The notes under the pieces are model-generated. The model ran no database searches and was not told the DNA's origin. It saw only the letters and a program-made list of their open reading frames with translations. A DNA stretch of 64,000 nt, taken from NCBI RefSeq assembly GCF_000376385.1, contig NZ_AQWN01000005.1:62001-126000 (forward strand). The letters are read 5' to 3'. Both the position numbers and the translations under genes were made by a program. This stretch comes from Desulfurispora thermophila DSM 16022. Its GTDB lineage: Bacteria > Bacillota > Desulfotomaculia > Desulfotomaculales > Desulfurisporaceae. This document shows positions 43,372 to 51,406 of the stretch, one piece after another (within the stretch, counting starts at the first letter, position 1; each line of letters opens with the position of its first letter).

Positions 43372-43551
43372 TCAGCGCTCGCAGCAACCGCTGCCGTTGG
43401 TTTTCTGACCCCATTCGTCGGTCATATGCCGGCGCAGCACAAATTCATCGCAGGGCCGGTCGGTAGGGGAAACGCTGCGCTGGTTCTTCTGACAGGTGGC
43501 GATGCTGGTGGCCCGCCATTCTTTGTAGTGCAGGCAGTCTTTGCAGTGCAA
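43372..43551 (-). CDS. Small Cys-rich protein, putative zinc ribbon
   Basis: A 59-aa protein from TTG 43551 on the minus strand, with a strong AGGAGGTG site eight bases upstream. It begins LHCKDCLHYKEW, and has CQKNQRSVSPTDRPCDEF and a terminal GSGCCER: a CxxC followed by two spaced Cys, as in small treble-clef or ribbon proteins found in clostridia. It converges on the preceding gene. Function is unknown. Confidence 0.7.
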   Translation of the reverse strand: MHCKDCLHYKEWRATSIATCQKNQRSVSPTDRPCDEFVLRRHMTDEWGQKTNGSGCCER

Positions 43552-43658
43552 GGATTTTTCACCTCCTGTGGGGTGACAAGACGTTTGGCTTTTGCGGGCT
43601 GGCGGCAATAATGCCTCGCCCGCAGGGAAGCTTTGGAAAAGCGGGAGTAGAATGTACT

Positions 43659-44306
43659 ATGGACTGGAAAGAAGAGTTCCGCCGGGGGGATGACCGGCCG
43701 GCAGCTATAGGTATCATGGGCGGTACGTTTGACCCCATTCACTACGGGCACCTGGTGACGGCGGAGAATGCCCGGCACTTTTTTTCCTTGAGCCGGGTGA
43801 TTTTTGTACCGGCCTACCGCCCGCCACACAAGAAACAAAGGCGGATCAGCCCGCCGGAGCACCGGCTGGAAATGGTGCGGCTGGCCATTGCCAGCAACCC
43901 GCACTTTACCGTGTCGGACATGGAAATATCCCGCCGGGGGCCTTCCTATACCATTGATACGGTGCTGGCCATGCAGCAGGCCTACCCCGCTGCCCGGCTC
44001 TTTTTCATCACCGGGGCCGATGCCGTGCTGGAAATATTGAGCTGGCACCGGGTGACCGAGCTATTGCAGAATTGCACCTTCATCGCCGCCACGCGTCCCG
44101 GCTATCAGCTCGGCCAGCTGCGGCACAACCTGTCCGCCCTGCCCGAAGTGTTGCTCAGGCGCATTCTGACCATGGAGGTACCGGCCCTGGCCATTTCTTC
44201 CACCGACATCCGGCAACGCGTGCGGGAGGGACGTCCGGTGAAATACCTGCTGCCCGAAGCGGTGGAGGACTACATATACCGGCAGGCTCTTTATCAGGGC
44301 GATTAG
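43659..44306 (+). CDS. nadD: Nicotinate-nucleotide adenylyltransferase NadD
   Basis: Transfers AMP from ATP to nicotinate mononucleotide in NAD synthesis. The 215-aa product has GIMGGTFDPIHYGHLV (nucleotidyltransferase HxGH), FVPAYRPPHKKQRRIS, DMEISRRGPSYTIDTV, FITGADAVLEILSW and the C-terminal ISSTDIRQRVREG. ATG 43659 follows GGGAG. In Bacillus nadD-yqeK-rsfS are contiguous; here an RRM gene replaces yqeK. Confidence 0.96.
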   Translation: MDWKEEFRRGDDRPAAIGIMGGTFDPIHYGHLVTAENARHFFSLSRVIFVPAYRPPHKKQRRISPPEHRLEMVRLAIASNPHFTVSDMEISRRGPSYTIDTVLAMQQAYPAARLFFITGADAVLEILSWHRVTELLQNCTFIAATRPGYQLGQLRHNLSALPEVLLRRILTMEVPALAISSTDIRQRVREGRPVKYLLPEAVEDYIYRQALYQGD

Positions 44307-44431
44307 CAACTAATCCAAATTGTTTGCTTTTTTCTTAAATTACAAGTTATCACCCAAAAGCTATTATAGCACAGGGATGTTGGTTTTTGTTAACCAAGAT
44401 ATTCCAATATGCATAAAAAATAGTATAGTGG

Positions 44432-44454
44432 AGCCGGTTTAGCCGGCTTTTTTT
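44432..44454 (+). terminator. Terminator-like hairpin in the leader of the RRM gene
   Basis: AGCCGG-TTTAG-CCGGCT followed by seven T residues, 66 bp upstream of the RRM start. An AT-rich -10-like TAGTAT lies only a few bases before it (about 44421). It may end nadD transcription or act as an attenuator for the RRM gene. Confidence 0.6.
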
Positions 44455-44520
44455 CTGCAAATAATACTCTCACCGGTAAAATGCCAGCCTGTTTGAGGGA
44501 AAGAGGTGAGTCAGATTAAT

Positions 44521-44778
44521 ATGAAAACGCTCTATGTTGGCAATTTGCCCTGGGGAACCAGTGCTGATGAACTGCAACAGGTTTTTTCCCGCTACGGGGA
44601 GGTCATCAGCAGCCGGATTATCACCGACCGGGAAACCGGCCGCTCGCGGGGCTTTGGTTTTGTAGAGGTGGCCGACGAAGCGGCCGAGCAGATGATTGCC
44701 GCCTTGAACGGCAGTGAACTGGGCGGCCGCACCATTACCGTGAACGAGGCCAGAGAAAGAGAACGCCCCATGTCATAG
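44521..44778 (+). CDS. Single-RRM RNA-binding protein
   Basis: An 85-90-aa protein consisting of one RRM fold: RNP2 LYVGNLPW, RNP1 RSRGFGFVEV, and INGxxLxGR-like LNGSELGGRTITVNEARERE. These glycine-poor RRM proteins are scattered through bacteria and often respond to cold or stress; the role here is unknown. GTG 44506 and ATG 44521 are both possible starts. A strong terminator follows. Confidence 0.92.
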   Translation: MKTLYVGNLPWGTSADELQQVFSRYGEVISSRIITDRETGRSRGFGFVEVADEAAEQMIAALNGSELGGRTITVNEARERERPMS

Positions 44779-44812
44779 GCGGTGCAAAAAAAATTGAACC
44801 GTTGGGTGCGGC

Positions 44813-44841
44813 AAAAAACCTCCTGTGCGGGAGGTTTTTTT
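44813..44841 (+). terminator. Rho-independent terminator after the RRM gene
   Basis: AAAAAACCTCC pairs with GGAGGTTTTTT around TGTGCG, with a T-tract. Confidence 0.85.
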
Positions 44842-44977
44842 GTGCCTGTTAACAGTTTGTCACTTCGTCCGAACCAGCCGTCGCCGTTTCAATATAAAAA
44901 CTTTTCCCGGCCGGTCGGGAGTAGTATAATGAGTAGTATAATTATGTTACATAATTATGTCCAAGGAGGAATGCTTT

Positions 44978-45355
44978 TTGACATTGTCCCCACAGGAACT
45001 GGCGCAAAGCATTGTGCAGGCGGCGGAAAGCAAAAAGGCATACGGTTTTACCGTGCTGGATATCGGCCGGGTATCCATTATCGCCGACTACTTTGTCATT
45101 TGCAGCGGTCGTTCCACCATCCAGGTGCAGGCCATCGCCGAGGAGATCATCAAACAGGTGGAAGAAAAGTATGGTATCCTGCCCCGGCGGGAGGGCCTGC
45201 GGGAAGGGCGCTGGGTGCTGCTGGACTACGGCAGTGTGGTGGCGCATGTTTTTCTGGATGAGGAGAGGCTTTACTACAACCTGGAGCGCCTGTGGGGAGA
45301 CGCCCCGGTAGCCGATGTGGGTGGGTGGTCAATGCAACCCACGGTAGTAAAATAA
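44978..45355 (+). CDS. rsfS: Ribosome silencing factor RsfS
   Basis: Binds ribosomal protein L14 (uL14) and blocks subunit joining in starvation. The 125-aa product has the family core GFTVLDIGRVSIIADYFVICSG, STIQVQAIAEEI, REGLREGRWVLLDYGSVVAHVFLDEER and YYNLERLWGDAP. TTG 44978 fits the AAGGAGG site at 44962-44968; an upstream in-frame ATG at 44957 would bury that site inside the gene. Confidence 0.94.
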   Translation: MTLSPQELAQSIVQAAESKKAYGFTVLDIGRVSIIADYFVICSGRSTIQVQAIAEEIIKQVEEKYGILPRREGLREGRWVLLDYGSVVAHVFLDEERLYYNLERLWGDAPVADVGGWSMQPTVVK

Positions 45356-45389
45356 GTGATAAAAAGGTAAAAAAATTTAAAATAGCCGC

Positions 45390-45419
45390 TTGACAGCCAA
45401 CTCCTTCCGCCCTTATAAT
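45390..45419 (+). promoter_or_regulatory. Strong sigma-A promoter of the T-box transcript
   Basis: Perfect TTGACA (45390-45395) and perfect TATAAT (45414-45419) with an 18-bp spacer. The predicted transcript begins near 45426, at the 5' edge of the T-box leader. Confidence 0.85.
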
Positions 45420-45425
45420 ACTCAG

Positions 45426-45675
45426 TAAATTAGCCAAAGGCTAAGAACGGGAGTATTAAGCACACACCCTGGCCCGCAGAGAGTTGCCGGCCGGTGCAAG
45501 GCAACGGCAGGGGGTGCCCAACTCGCCCGGGAGCCGGCCGGCGGAAAAGCAGTACGCCGGCCCGGAGGAGCGCCGTTACAGCTCTGTGAGCGGGTCGCGT
45601 TTTGCTGCGCGGCCAAGCGGGGTGGTACCGCGGGAGCACCAGGCTCTCGTCCCTACAGGGGACGAGAGCTTTTTT
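45426..45675 (+). promoter_or_regulatory. T-box riboswitch leader, probable leucine specificity
   Basis: The conserved T-box GGGGTGGTACCGCG lies at 45619-45632, followed by the terminator GCTCTCGTCCC/GGGACGAGAGC and six T residues (45643-45675). Upstream is a Stem I-like structure starting with AGAGAGTTGCC. In its 3' half CCAACTCGCC offers CTC (45522-45524) followed by a purine, the usual Leu specifier. The TGGT of the T-box fits a tRNA with discriminator A, as tRNA-Leu has. Uncharged tRNA would favour read-through. The next gene is an acyl-CoA ligase; leuS comes 2.4 kb later. Confidence 0.9.
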
Positions 45676-45762
45676 AGTTATAGTCCTTGATCAGTGGCGT
45701 GTCATACCACTGCGGAAAAGCCATCCCTGAAATATTGCATATTTTTAGGAGGATTGCCGTCC

Positions 45763-47427
45763 ATGCCCTCTGTCAGCCGCATCACCATTGGCGATATGCT
45801 GGATTACACCGCCGCCCGGTTTCCCCAAAATGAAGCCCTGGTTTACGCCGATCGCGGCCTGCGCTACACCTGGACGCAGCTAAAAAACGTCTGCGAGCAG
45901 CTGGCCCGCGGCCTGATGGCCCTGGGGGTCAACCGCGGCGAGCACATTGCCATCTGGGCCACCAACGTGCCCCAGTGGCCCATTGTCCAGTTCGGCAGCG
46001 CCAAAATGGGCGCCGTGCTGGTCACCGTGAACACGCACTACAAGCTCTTTGAGCTGGAATACCTCTTAAAGCACGCCGACATCACCACGCTGCTCCTGAT
46101 CGGCGGCACCAAGGAAGCCAATTACCTGGAAATGATCTACGAGCTCTGCCCCGAGCTCAAACACTGCCAGCCCGGCCGGCTCAACTCGGCCCGCCTGCCC
46201 CGGCTGAAAAATGTCATCTTTCTGGGTGAGGAACAGCATCCGGGCATGTTCACCTGGTCCCAGGTGCTGGAAGCGGGGGAGCAGGTGTCTTTGGCCGAAC
46301 TGGCCGCCCGCCAGTCGGCGCTGTCGGCCGACGACTGCGTGAACATGCAGTACACCTCGGGCACCACAGGGTTCCCCAAGGGCGTCATGCTCACTCACAG
46401 CAACTTGATTGGCAACGCCATCAGCATTGCCGAGTGCCTGTCTTTCACCTCGCGCGACCGGCTGTGCATCCCCGTGCCCATGTTCCACTGTTTCGGTTGC
46501 GTGCTGGGCACACTGGCCTGCCTGGTTTCCGGGGCCACCATGGTGCCTCTGGAGGCCTTCAACCCGGCAAAGGTTCTGGAAACCGTGCAGAAGGAAAAAT
46601 GCACTGCCCTGCACGGCGTGCCCACCATGTTCATCACCGAGCTGGAGGTGCTGGAAAAGCAGCCCTACGATGTCTCTTCTTTGCGCACCGGTATTATGGC
46701 CGGTGCCCCCTGCCCCATCGAAGTAATGAAGCAGGTGGTGGAGCGCATGAACATGCGCGAGATTGTCATTACCTACGGCCAGACCGAGGCGGCGCCCGGC
46801 ATTACCATGACCCGCACCCACGACCCGCTGGAAGTGCGCGTCTCCACCGTGGGGCGGGCCCTGCCCGGCGTGGAAGTAAAAATTGTGGATCCTGAGACCG
46901 GCGAGACAGTGCCGCCCGGCGTGCAGGGCGAGATCTGCGCCCGCGGTTACAATGTGATGAAGGGCTACTACAAAATGCCCGAAGCCACCGCCGCGGCCAT
47001 TGACAGAGAAGGTTGGCTGCACACGGGCGACCTGGGCGTGATGGATGAGCGCGGCTATGTGAAAATCACCGGACGGCTCAAGGACATGATCATCCGGGGC
47101 GGGGAAAACATCTACCCGCGGGAAATAGAGGAGTTCCTCTACACCCACCCCAAAGTGAAAGACGTGCAGGTGGTGGGCGTACCCAGCGAAAAATACGGCG
47201 AGGAAGTCATGGCCTTCATCTGCCTGAAGGAGGGCCAGCAGGCCAGCGAGGAAGAGATCAAGCAGTTCTGCCAGGGCAAAATCGCCCGTTACAAAATACC
47301 CCAGTACATCAAGTTTGTCACCAGCTATCCCACCACGGCCAACGGCAAAGTGCAGAAGTACAAACTGCGCGAACAGGCCATCCGCGAGCTCAATCTGGAA
47401 AAGGCGGCCATGGTGGAAACAGCCTGA
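45763..47427 (+). CDS. AMP-forming acyl-CoA synthetase (medium/long-chain fatty acid type)
   Basis: A 554-aa ligase of the ANL superfamily that activates a carboxylic acid to acyl-AMP and then acyl-CoA. Motifs: A3 YTSGTTGFPKGVMLTH, A5 ITYGQTEAAPGITMTR, A7 GWLHTGDLGVMDERGYVKITGRLKDMIIRGGENIYPREIE and A10 PTTANGKVQKYKL. ATG 45763 has an AGGAGG site. It is the first gene behind the T-box, so its expression is predicted to rise when leucyl-tRNA is uncharged. The substrate is not readable; branched-chain acids from leucine breakdown are one speculation. Confidence 0.93.
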   Translation: MPSVSRITIGDMLDYTAARFPQNEALVYADRGLRYTWTQLKNVCEQLARGLMALGVNRGEHIAIWATNVPQWPIVQFGSAKMGAVLVTVNTHYKLFELEYLLKHADITTLLLIGGTKEANYLEMIYELCPELKHCQPGRLNSARLPRLKNVIFLGEEQHPGMFTWSQVLEAGEQVSLAELAARQSALSADDCVNMQYTSGTTGFPKGVMLTHSNLIGNAISIAECLSFTSRDRLCIPVPMFHCFGCVLGTLACLVSGATMVPLEAFNPAKVLETVQKEKCTALHGVPTMFITELEVLEKQPYDVSSLRTGIMAGAPCPIEVMKQVVERMNMREIVITYGQTEAAPGITMTRTHDPLEVRVSTVGRALPGVEVKIVDPETGETVPPGVQGEICARGYNVMKGYYKMPEATAAAIDREGWLHTGDLGVMDERGYVKITGRLKDMIIRGGENIYPREIEEFLYTHPKVKDVQVVGVPSEKYGEEVMAFICLKEGQQASEEEIKQFCQGKIARYKIPQYIKFVTSYPTTANGKVQKYKLREQAIRELNLEKAAMVETA

Positions 47428-47542
47428 AATAGTCTGTTGCCCCCGGGGTGGTGGAACAAAAAAGTTCTCCACCCCATTTTTTAATTTTTCATAGTGATTT
47501 TTTTAGGAGTTCGGGTTAAAGTTTATGTAGGGGGTGTTATTG

Positions 47543-47773
47543 ATGGAAAACAGCCTGAGCCGGGCCAGCGGGCTTTTGCAAAAGCTTTCCGGGGAAAACT
47601 TGTGCCTGGCTGTCTCTTTGCTGGAGTTGCTGGCATTAAAAGAAGAGATGGAGGCAACGGCAGAAATATCTACTGATCCCGATCTGGTCGGACAACTGAA
47701 CGGGGCCCGTCATTCCCGCCAGCTGGGTAATTATGACGATTATTGTCCCTGGGAGGCACGGCATGGCCTATGA
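47543..47773 (+). CDS. Putative RelB-like antitoxin
   Basis: A 76-aa protein (NSLSRASGLLQKLSGENL ... ALKEEMEATAEISTDPDLV) with an N-terminal helical part and an acidic C-terminal half, typical in size and layout of an antitoxin. It overlaps the following RelE-type gene by 11 bp, and that coupling is the main reason for the call. An AGGGGGTG site precedes ATG 47543. Confidence 0.65.
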   Translation: MENSLSRASGLLQKLSGENLCLAVSLLELLALKEEMEATAEISTDPDLVGQLNGARHSRQLGNYDDYCPWEARHGL

Positions 47774-48028
47774 AGTAAAAATACATCGGGAGGCCCTGAA
47801 ATTTTACAAAAGCTTGCCAGCCGAATGGCAACTGAGAATAGATCAGGCGGTGGAAAAACACTGCGCCAGGATCCCTGGCGCAGTGATCTTGATATAAAAA
47901 GGTTGCATGGTGAGTACAAAGGTTATTTCAGATTGCGTCTGGGACCAGTACGCCTGGCTTACACTGTCGAACCGGAAAAGGGCCTGATTTATATAGACGC
48001 TTTGGGCTACCGGGGCAGTGTTTATTGA
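47763..48028 (+). pseudogene. RelE/ParE-type toxin interrupted by a -1 frameshift
   Basis: From ATG 47763 the frame reads AYEVKIHREALKFYKSLPAEW, a RelE N-terminus, and stops at TAA 47895. The rest of the toxin, DPWRSDLDIKRLHGEYKGYF then LRLGPVRLAYTV and IDALGYRGSVY, lies in the -1 frame to 48028. The frames join cleanly at GAA-AAA-C in an A5 run (47854-47858): one more A would give an intact ~88-aa toxin. This could be decay of the toxin, a sequencing indel, or slippage. Confidence 0.8.
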
Positions 48029-48064
48029 ACAACACAATTAACTCTTGGGAGGATTAACAAAACA

Positions 48065-50560
48065 GTGTCCAAAGAAAACCGCGAGCGCTACGACTTCAAA
48101 ACCATCGAACCCAAATGGCAGAAAATCTGGGCCGAGCAGCAGCTCTATACCGTGCCCGACCTGAGCGACAAGCCCAAATACTACTGCCTGGAAATGTTCC
48201 CCTACCCTTCGGGCAAGCTGCACATGGGCCATGTGCGCAACTACTCCATCGGCGATGTGGTGGCCCGCTTCAAAACCATGCAGGGCTACCATGTGCTGCA
48301 CCCCATGGGCTGGGATGCCTTCGGCCTGCCGGCGGAAAACGCCGCCATCAAACACGGCAACATCCACCCGGCCGACTGGACATACCAGAACATTGCCACC
48401 ATGCGCGCCCAGCTCAAACAGCTGGGCATCAGCTACGACTGGCAGCGGGAAATTGCCACCTGCCATCCGGCCTACTACAAATGGACCCAGTGGCTTTTCC
48501 TGCAGCTCTACAAGCACGGCCTGGCCTACAAGAAAAAAGCCGCCGTCAACTGGTGCCCCTCCTGCGCCACCGTGCTGGCCAACGAGCAGGTGAAGGAAGG
48601 GGCCTGCGAGCGCTGCAAAACCGCCGTGGAAAAGCGCGAGCTGGAGCAGTGGTTTTTTGCCATCACCCGCTATGCCGACCGCCTGTTGCAGGATCTGGAA
48701 CTGCTCACCGGCTGGCCGGAAAAAGTGAAGATAATGCAGGAAAACTGGATCGGCCGCAGCGAGGGGGCCGAAGTGAGCTTTGCCGTGGAGGGCAGGGAGG
48801 AAAAAATCACGGTCTTCACCACCCGTCCGGATACCCTCTACGGCGTCACCTACATGGTGCTGGCCCCCGAACACCCCCTGGTGGAAAAGCTGATTGAGGG
48901 TAATCCCCGGGCGGCAGAGATCCGCCAGTTCGTTCGCCAGGTGCGATCTTTAAGCGAAATTGCCCGCACGGCCACCGATATGGAGAAAATCGGCTATCAC
49001 ACCGGCGCCTACTGTATCAATCCGCTGAATGGCGAGCGGGTGCCCGTGCTGGTGGCCAACTACGTGCTGCTGGAATACGGCACCGGCGCGGTGATGGGTG
49101 TGCCGGCCCACGACCAGCGCGACTTTGAATTCGCCCGCAAGTACAACCTGCCCATCAAAGTGGTCATCCAGCCGCCCGACCGGCAGCTGGATCCGGACAG
49201 CATGGACTGCGCCTATGCCGATGAGGGCGTGATGGTCAACTCGGGCCCCTTCAGCGGCCTGCCCAACCGGCAGGGCATCCAGGCCGTGATTCGGCACCTG
49301 GAAGAACAGGGTTTGGGGCGGGGTGTGGTCAACTACCGCCTGCGCGACTGGCTGATCTCCCGCCAGCGCTACTGGGGCGCGCCCATCCCCATCATCTACT
49401 GCGACCGGTGCGGTGTGGTGCCCGTGCCCGAAGCCGACCTGCCCGTGCTGTTGCCCTACGACGTGCAGTTCAAGCCCACCGGGCAATCGCCACTGGCCGA
49501 CTGCCCGGAATTCGTGCACACCACCTGCCCGCAGTGTGGCGCTCCGGCCCGGCGGGAGACCGACACCATGGACACATTCATGTGCTCCTCCTGGTATTAC
49601 TTCCGCTACGTCACGCCGCGCCTGGATGAGGCCTGCTGGGACAAAGAAAAAGTGGCCCACTGGCTGCCCGTGGACCAGTACATCGGCGGGGTGGAGCACG
49701 CTATATTGCACCTTTTGTACTCGCGCTTCTTTACCAAGTTTTTGTACGACATCGGCCTGGTGCAAACCAACGAGCCCTTTACCAACCTGCTCACCCAGGG
49801 CATGGTGCTGAAGGACGGGGCCAAAATGTCCAAGTCCAAGGGCAATGTGGTCAGCCCGGAAGAAATTGTGGACACCTACGGCGCCGACACCGCCCGTTTG
49901 TTCATTCTCTTTGCCGCGCCTCCCGAGCGCGACCTGGAGTGGAGCGACCAGGGCGTGGAAGGCTGCGCCCGTTTCTTAAACCGCGTCTGGAGGCTGGTGA
50001 CCGCGCTGGCCGGTGAACTGCCGGCCCCCGGCATCCGGCCCGCCGCTCAGCTGGCCGGCATCAACCGGCAGATGCACCGCATCACCCACCAGACCATCAA
50101 AAAAGTCACCGAGGATATCGGCCACCGCTTCAACTTCAACACCGCGGTCAGCGCCATCATGGAAATGGTCAACGCTATGTACCAGTACAAAGAGGCCCCG
50201 GCCTGCGACCGCGACCCCGGCGTGCTGCGCTGTGCCGTGGACAGCCTGCTTTTGCTCCTGGCTCCCTTTGCTCCCCACATAGCCGAGGAGCTGTGGCAGC
50301 TCACCGGGCACAGCGGCAGCATCCACCGCCAGCCCTGGCCGGCCTGGGATGAAGCCGCCGTGCAGGAGGACGAAGTGACCATTGTGGTGCAGCTAAACGG
50401 CAAGATCCGCGACCGCTTGCTGGTGCCCGCTGGCCTCGATGCCGGGCAGCTGCAGGAAACCGTGCTGGCCCAGGAAAAAGTGCAAAAGCTGCTGGCCGGC
50501 AAGCAGGTGCTCAAAGTGATTGCCGTACCCGGTAAACTGGTGAATATTGTGGTGAAATGA
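48065..50560 (+). CDS. leuS: Leucyl-tRNA synthetase
   Basis: Class I synthetase charging tRNA-Leu, 831 aa. HIGH region [16 protein letters not shown], zinc-type module [13 protein letters not shown] ... CERCKT, the CP1 editing domain ([35 protein letters not shown]), [13 protein letters not shown], the KMSKS motif [12 protein letters not shown] and the C-terminal domain. GTG 48065 lies behind GGGAGG. It has no T-box of its own in the 36-bp gap, so the T-box upstream of the acyl-CoA ligase may control it by read-through. Confidence 0.98.
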   Translation: MSKENRERYDFKTIEPKWQKIWAEQQLYTVPDLSDKPKYYCLEMFPYPSGKLHMGHVRNYSIGDVVARFKTMQGYHVLHPMGWDAFGLPAENAAIKHGNIHPADWTYQNIATMRAQLKQLGISYDWQREIATCHPAYYKWTQWLFLQLYKHGLAYKKKAAVNWCPSCATVLANEQVKEGACERCKTAVEKRELEQWFFAITRYADRLLQDLELLTGWPEKVKIMQENWIGRSEGAEVSFAVEGREEKITVFTTRPDTLYGVTYMVLAPEHPLVEKLIEGNPRAAEIRQFVRQVRSLSEIARTATDMEKIGYHTGAYCINPLNGERVPVLVANYVLLEYGTGAVMGVPAHDQRDFEFARKYNLPIKVVIQPPDRQLDPDSMDCAYADEGVMVNSGPFSGLPNRQGIQAVIRHLEEQGLGRGVVNYRLRDWLISRQRYWGAPIPIIYCDRCGVVPVPEADLPVLLPYDVQFKPTGQSPLADCPEFVHTTCPQCGAPARRETDTMDTFMCSSWYYFRYVTPRLDEACWDKEKVAHWLPVDQYIGGVEHAILHLLYSRFFTKFLYDIGLVQTNEPFTNLLTQGMVLKDGAKMSKSKGNVVSPEEIVDTYGADTARLFILFAAPPERDLEWSDQGVEGCARFLNRVWRLVTALAGELPAPGIRPAAQLAGINRQMHRITHQTIKKVTEDIGHRFNFNTAVSAIMEMVNAMYQYKEAPACDRDPGVLRCAVDSLLLLLAPFAPHIAEELWQLTGHSGSIHRQPWPAWDEAAVQEDEVTIVVQLNGKIRDRLLVPAGLDAGQLQETVLAQEKVQKLLAGKQVLKVIAVPGKLVNIVVK

Positions 50561-50581
50561 AATAATATTTTTAAAGAATTG

Positions 50582-50613
50582 TGCGCCCGTCCTCACAGGC
50601 AGGGCGCATTTTG
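50582..50613 (+). terminator. Terminator after leuS
   Basis: TGCGCCC pairs with GGGCGCA (7 bp), followed by TTTT. The T-tract is short. Confidence 0.5.
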
Positions 50614-50623
50614 CTTGATGAGA

Positions 50624-50650
50624 TTGACAGGTGTAGATACTGTGTATAAA
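50624..50650 (+). promoter_or_regulatory. Candidate promoter of mazEF
   Basis: TTGACA (50624-50629) and TATAAA (50645-50650) with a short 15-bp spacer, 24 bp before the mazE ATG. Confidence 0.4.
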
Positions 50651-50673
50651 CTGAAGGCAAGGAGTGATCAGCA

Positions 50674-50913
50674 ATGTACACAACCATTCAGAAATGGGGC
50701 AACAGCCAGGCCATCAGATTGCCCAAAGCTTTGCTGGAAATGGCCAGGCTGCGCGAGAACGACCGTTTAGAAATCAGAGTGCAGGACGGGAACCTGGTGC
50801 TGGTTCCCGTCAGAAAACACCGCACCCTGGCGGAAAGAATAGCCGGATACAGTGGGGAACATCTCTGCCGGGAATGGGAAACCGGAAGGCCGGTGGGTAA
50901 AGAGGTGCTCTGA
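50674..50913 (+). CDS. mazE: MazE-type antitoxin (AbrB/SpoVT fold)
   Basis: A 79-aa protein with the swapped-hairpin AbrB pattern: TTIQKWGNSQAIRLPKALLEMARLRENDRLEIRV and LVLVPVR, then a flexible C-terminal tail. Such antitoxins bind the toxin and their own operator. A good AAGGAGTGA site precedes ATG 50674. The stop overlaps the toxin start by one base (TGATG). Confidence 0.9.
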   Translation: MYTTIQKWGNSQAIRLPKALLEMARLRENDRLEIRVQDGNLVLVPVRKHRTLAERIAGYSGEHLCREWETGRPVGKEVL

Positions 50914-51260
50914 TGTCTTACGTGCCCGCACAGGGAGATATAGTTCTGTTGCATTTTGATCCCCAGGCCGGACACGAACAAAAAGGGAACAGACCGGCGC
51001 TGGTGGTGAGCAATGATCTGTTTAACCGATTTACCGGCCTGGCCATAGTTTGTCCCATCACCAACACCCGGAGGGGGTTTCCTCTACACGTTTCCCTGGA
51101 TGAGAGAACCAGTACTACCGGTGTGATCATGTGCGAACAGGTCAAGTCGTTAGATATTACCGCACGCAAAGCCCTTTTTTTAGAAAAAGTACCTGCCGAT
51201 ATACTGGAGGAAGTTATAGACATTCTGGCCGGTTTTATCGAAATACCACTGCGGGGGTAA
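50913..51260 (+). CDS. mazF: MazF-type endoribonuclease toxin
   Basis: A 115-aa PemK/MazF-fold mRNA interferase. Motifs: GDIVLLHFDPQAGHEQKGNRPALVVSND, VCPITNTRRGFPLHV and GVIMCEQVKSLDI; this matches the full length of the family. With mazE it forms an apparently intact module between leuS and the glycan cluster. Its cleavage sequence cannot be read from the gene. Confidence 0.92.
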   Translation: MSYVPAQGDIVLLHFDPQAGHEQKGNRPALVVSNDLFNRFTGLAIVCPITNTRRGFPLHVSLDERTSTTGVIMCEQVKSLDITARKALFLEKVPADILEEVIDILAGFIEIPLRG

Positions 51261-51406
51261 AGATTTCAAAACCTAATGTATGTTTATGTAAATTTTGTGC
51301 ATATTTCCAGCAGGAAGAAAGGTTAATATGTCGAAGCAACTTTACAATCACCATTTGCAATTGCCATGCGTCACTTTGTAGAACCTTTGATTTGGAAAGG
51401 TGAAAC

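Noticed and set aside
46066-47472. Long open frame (468 codons) on the minus strand
   Set aside because: It is a mirror of the acyl-CoA synthetase gene in GC-rich DNA; the plus-strand protein has all family motifs, the minus frame has none and is His/Gly-rich.
47763-47897. 44-codon peptide as an intact small gene
   Set aside because: Its sequence is the N-terminal half of a RelE toxin that continues in the -1 frame, so a frameshifted gene explains it better.
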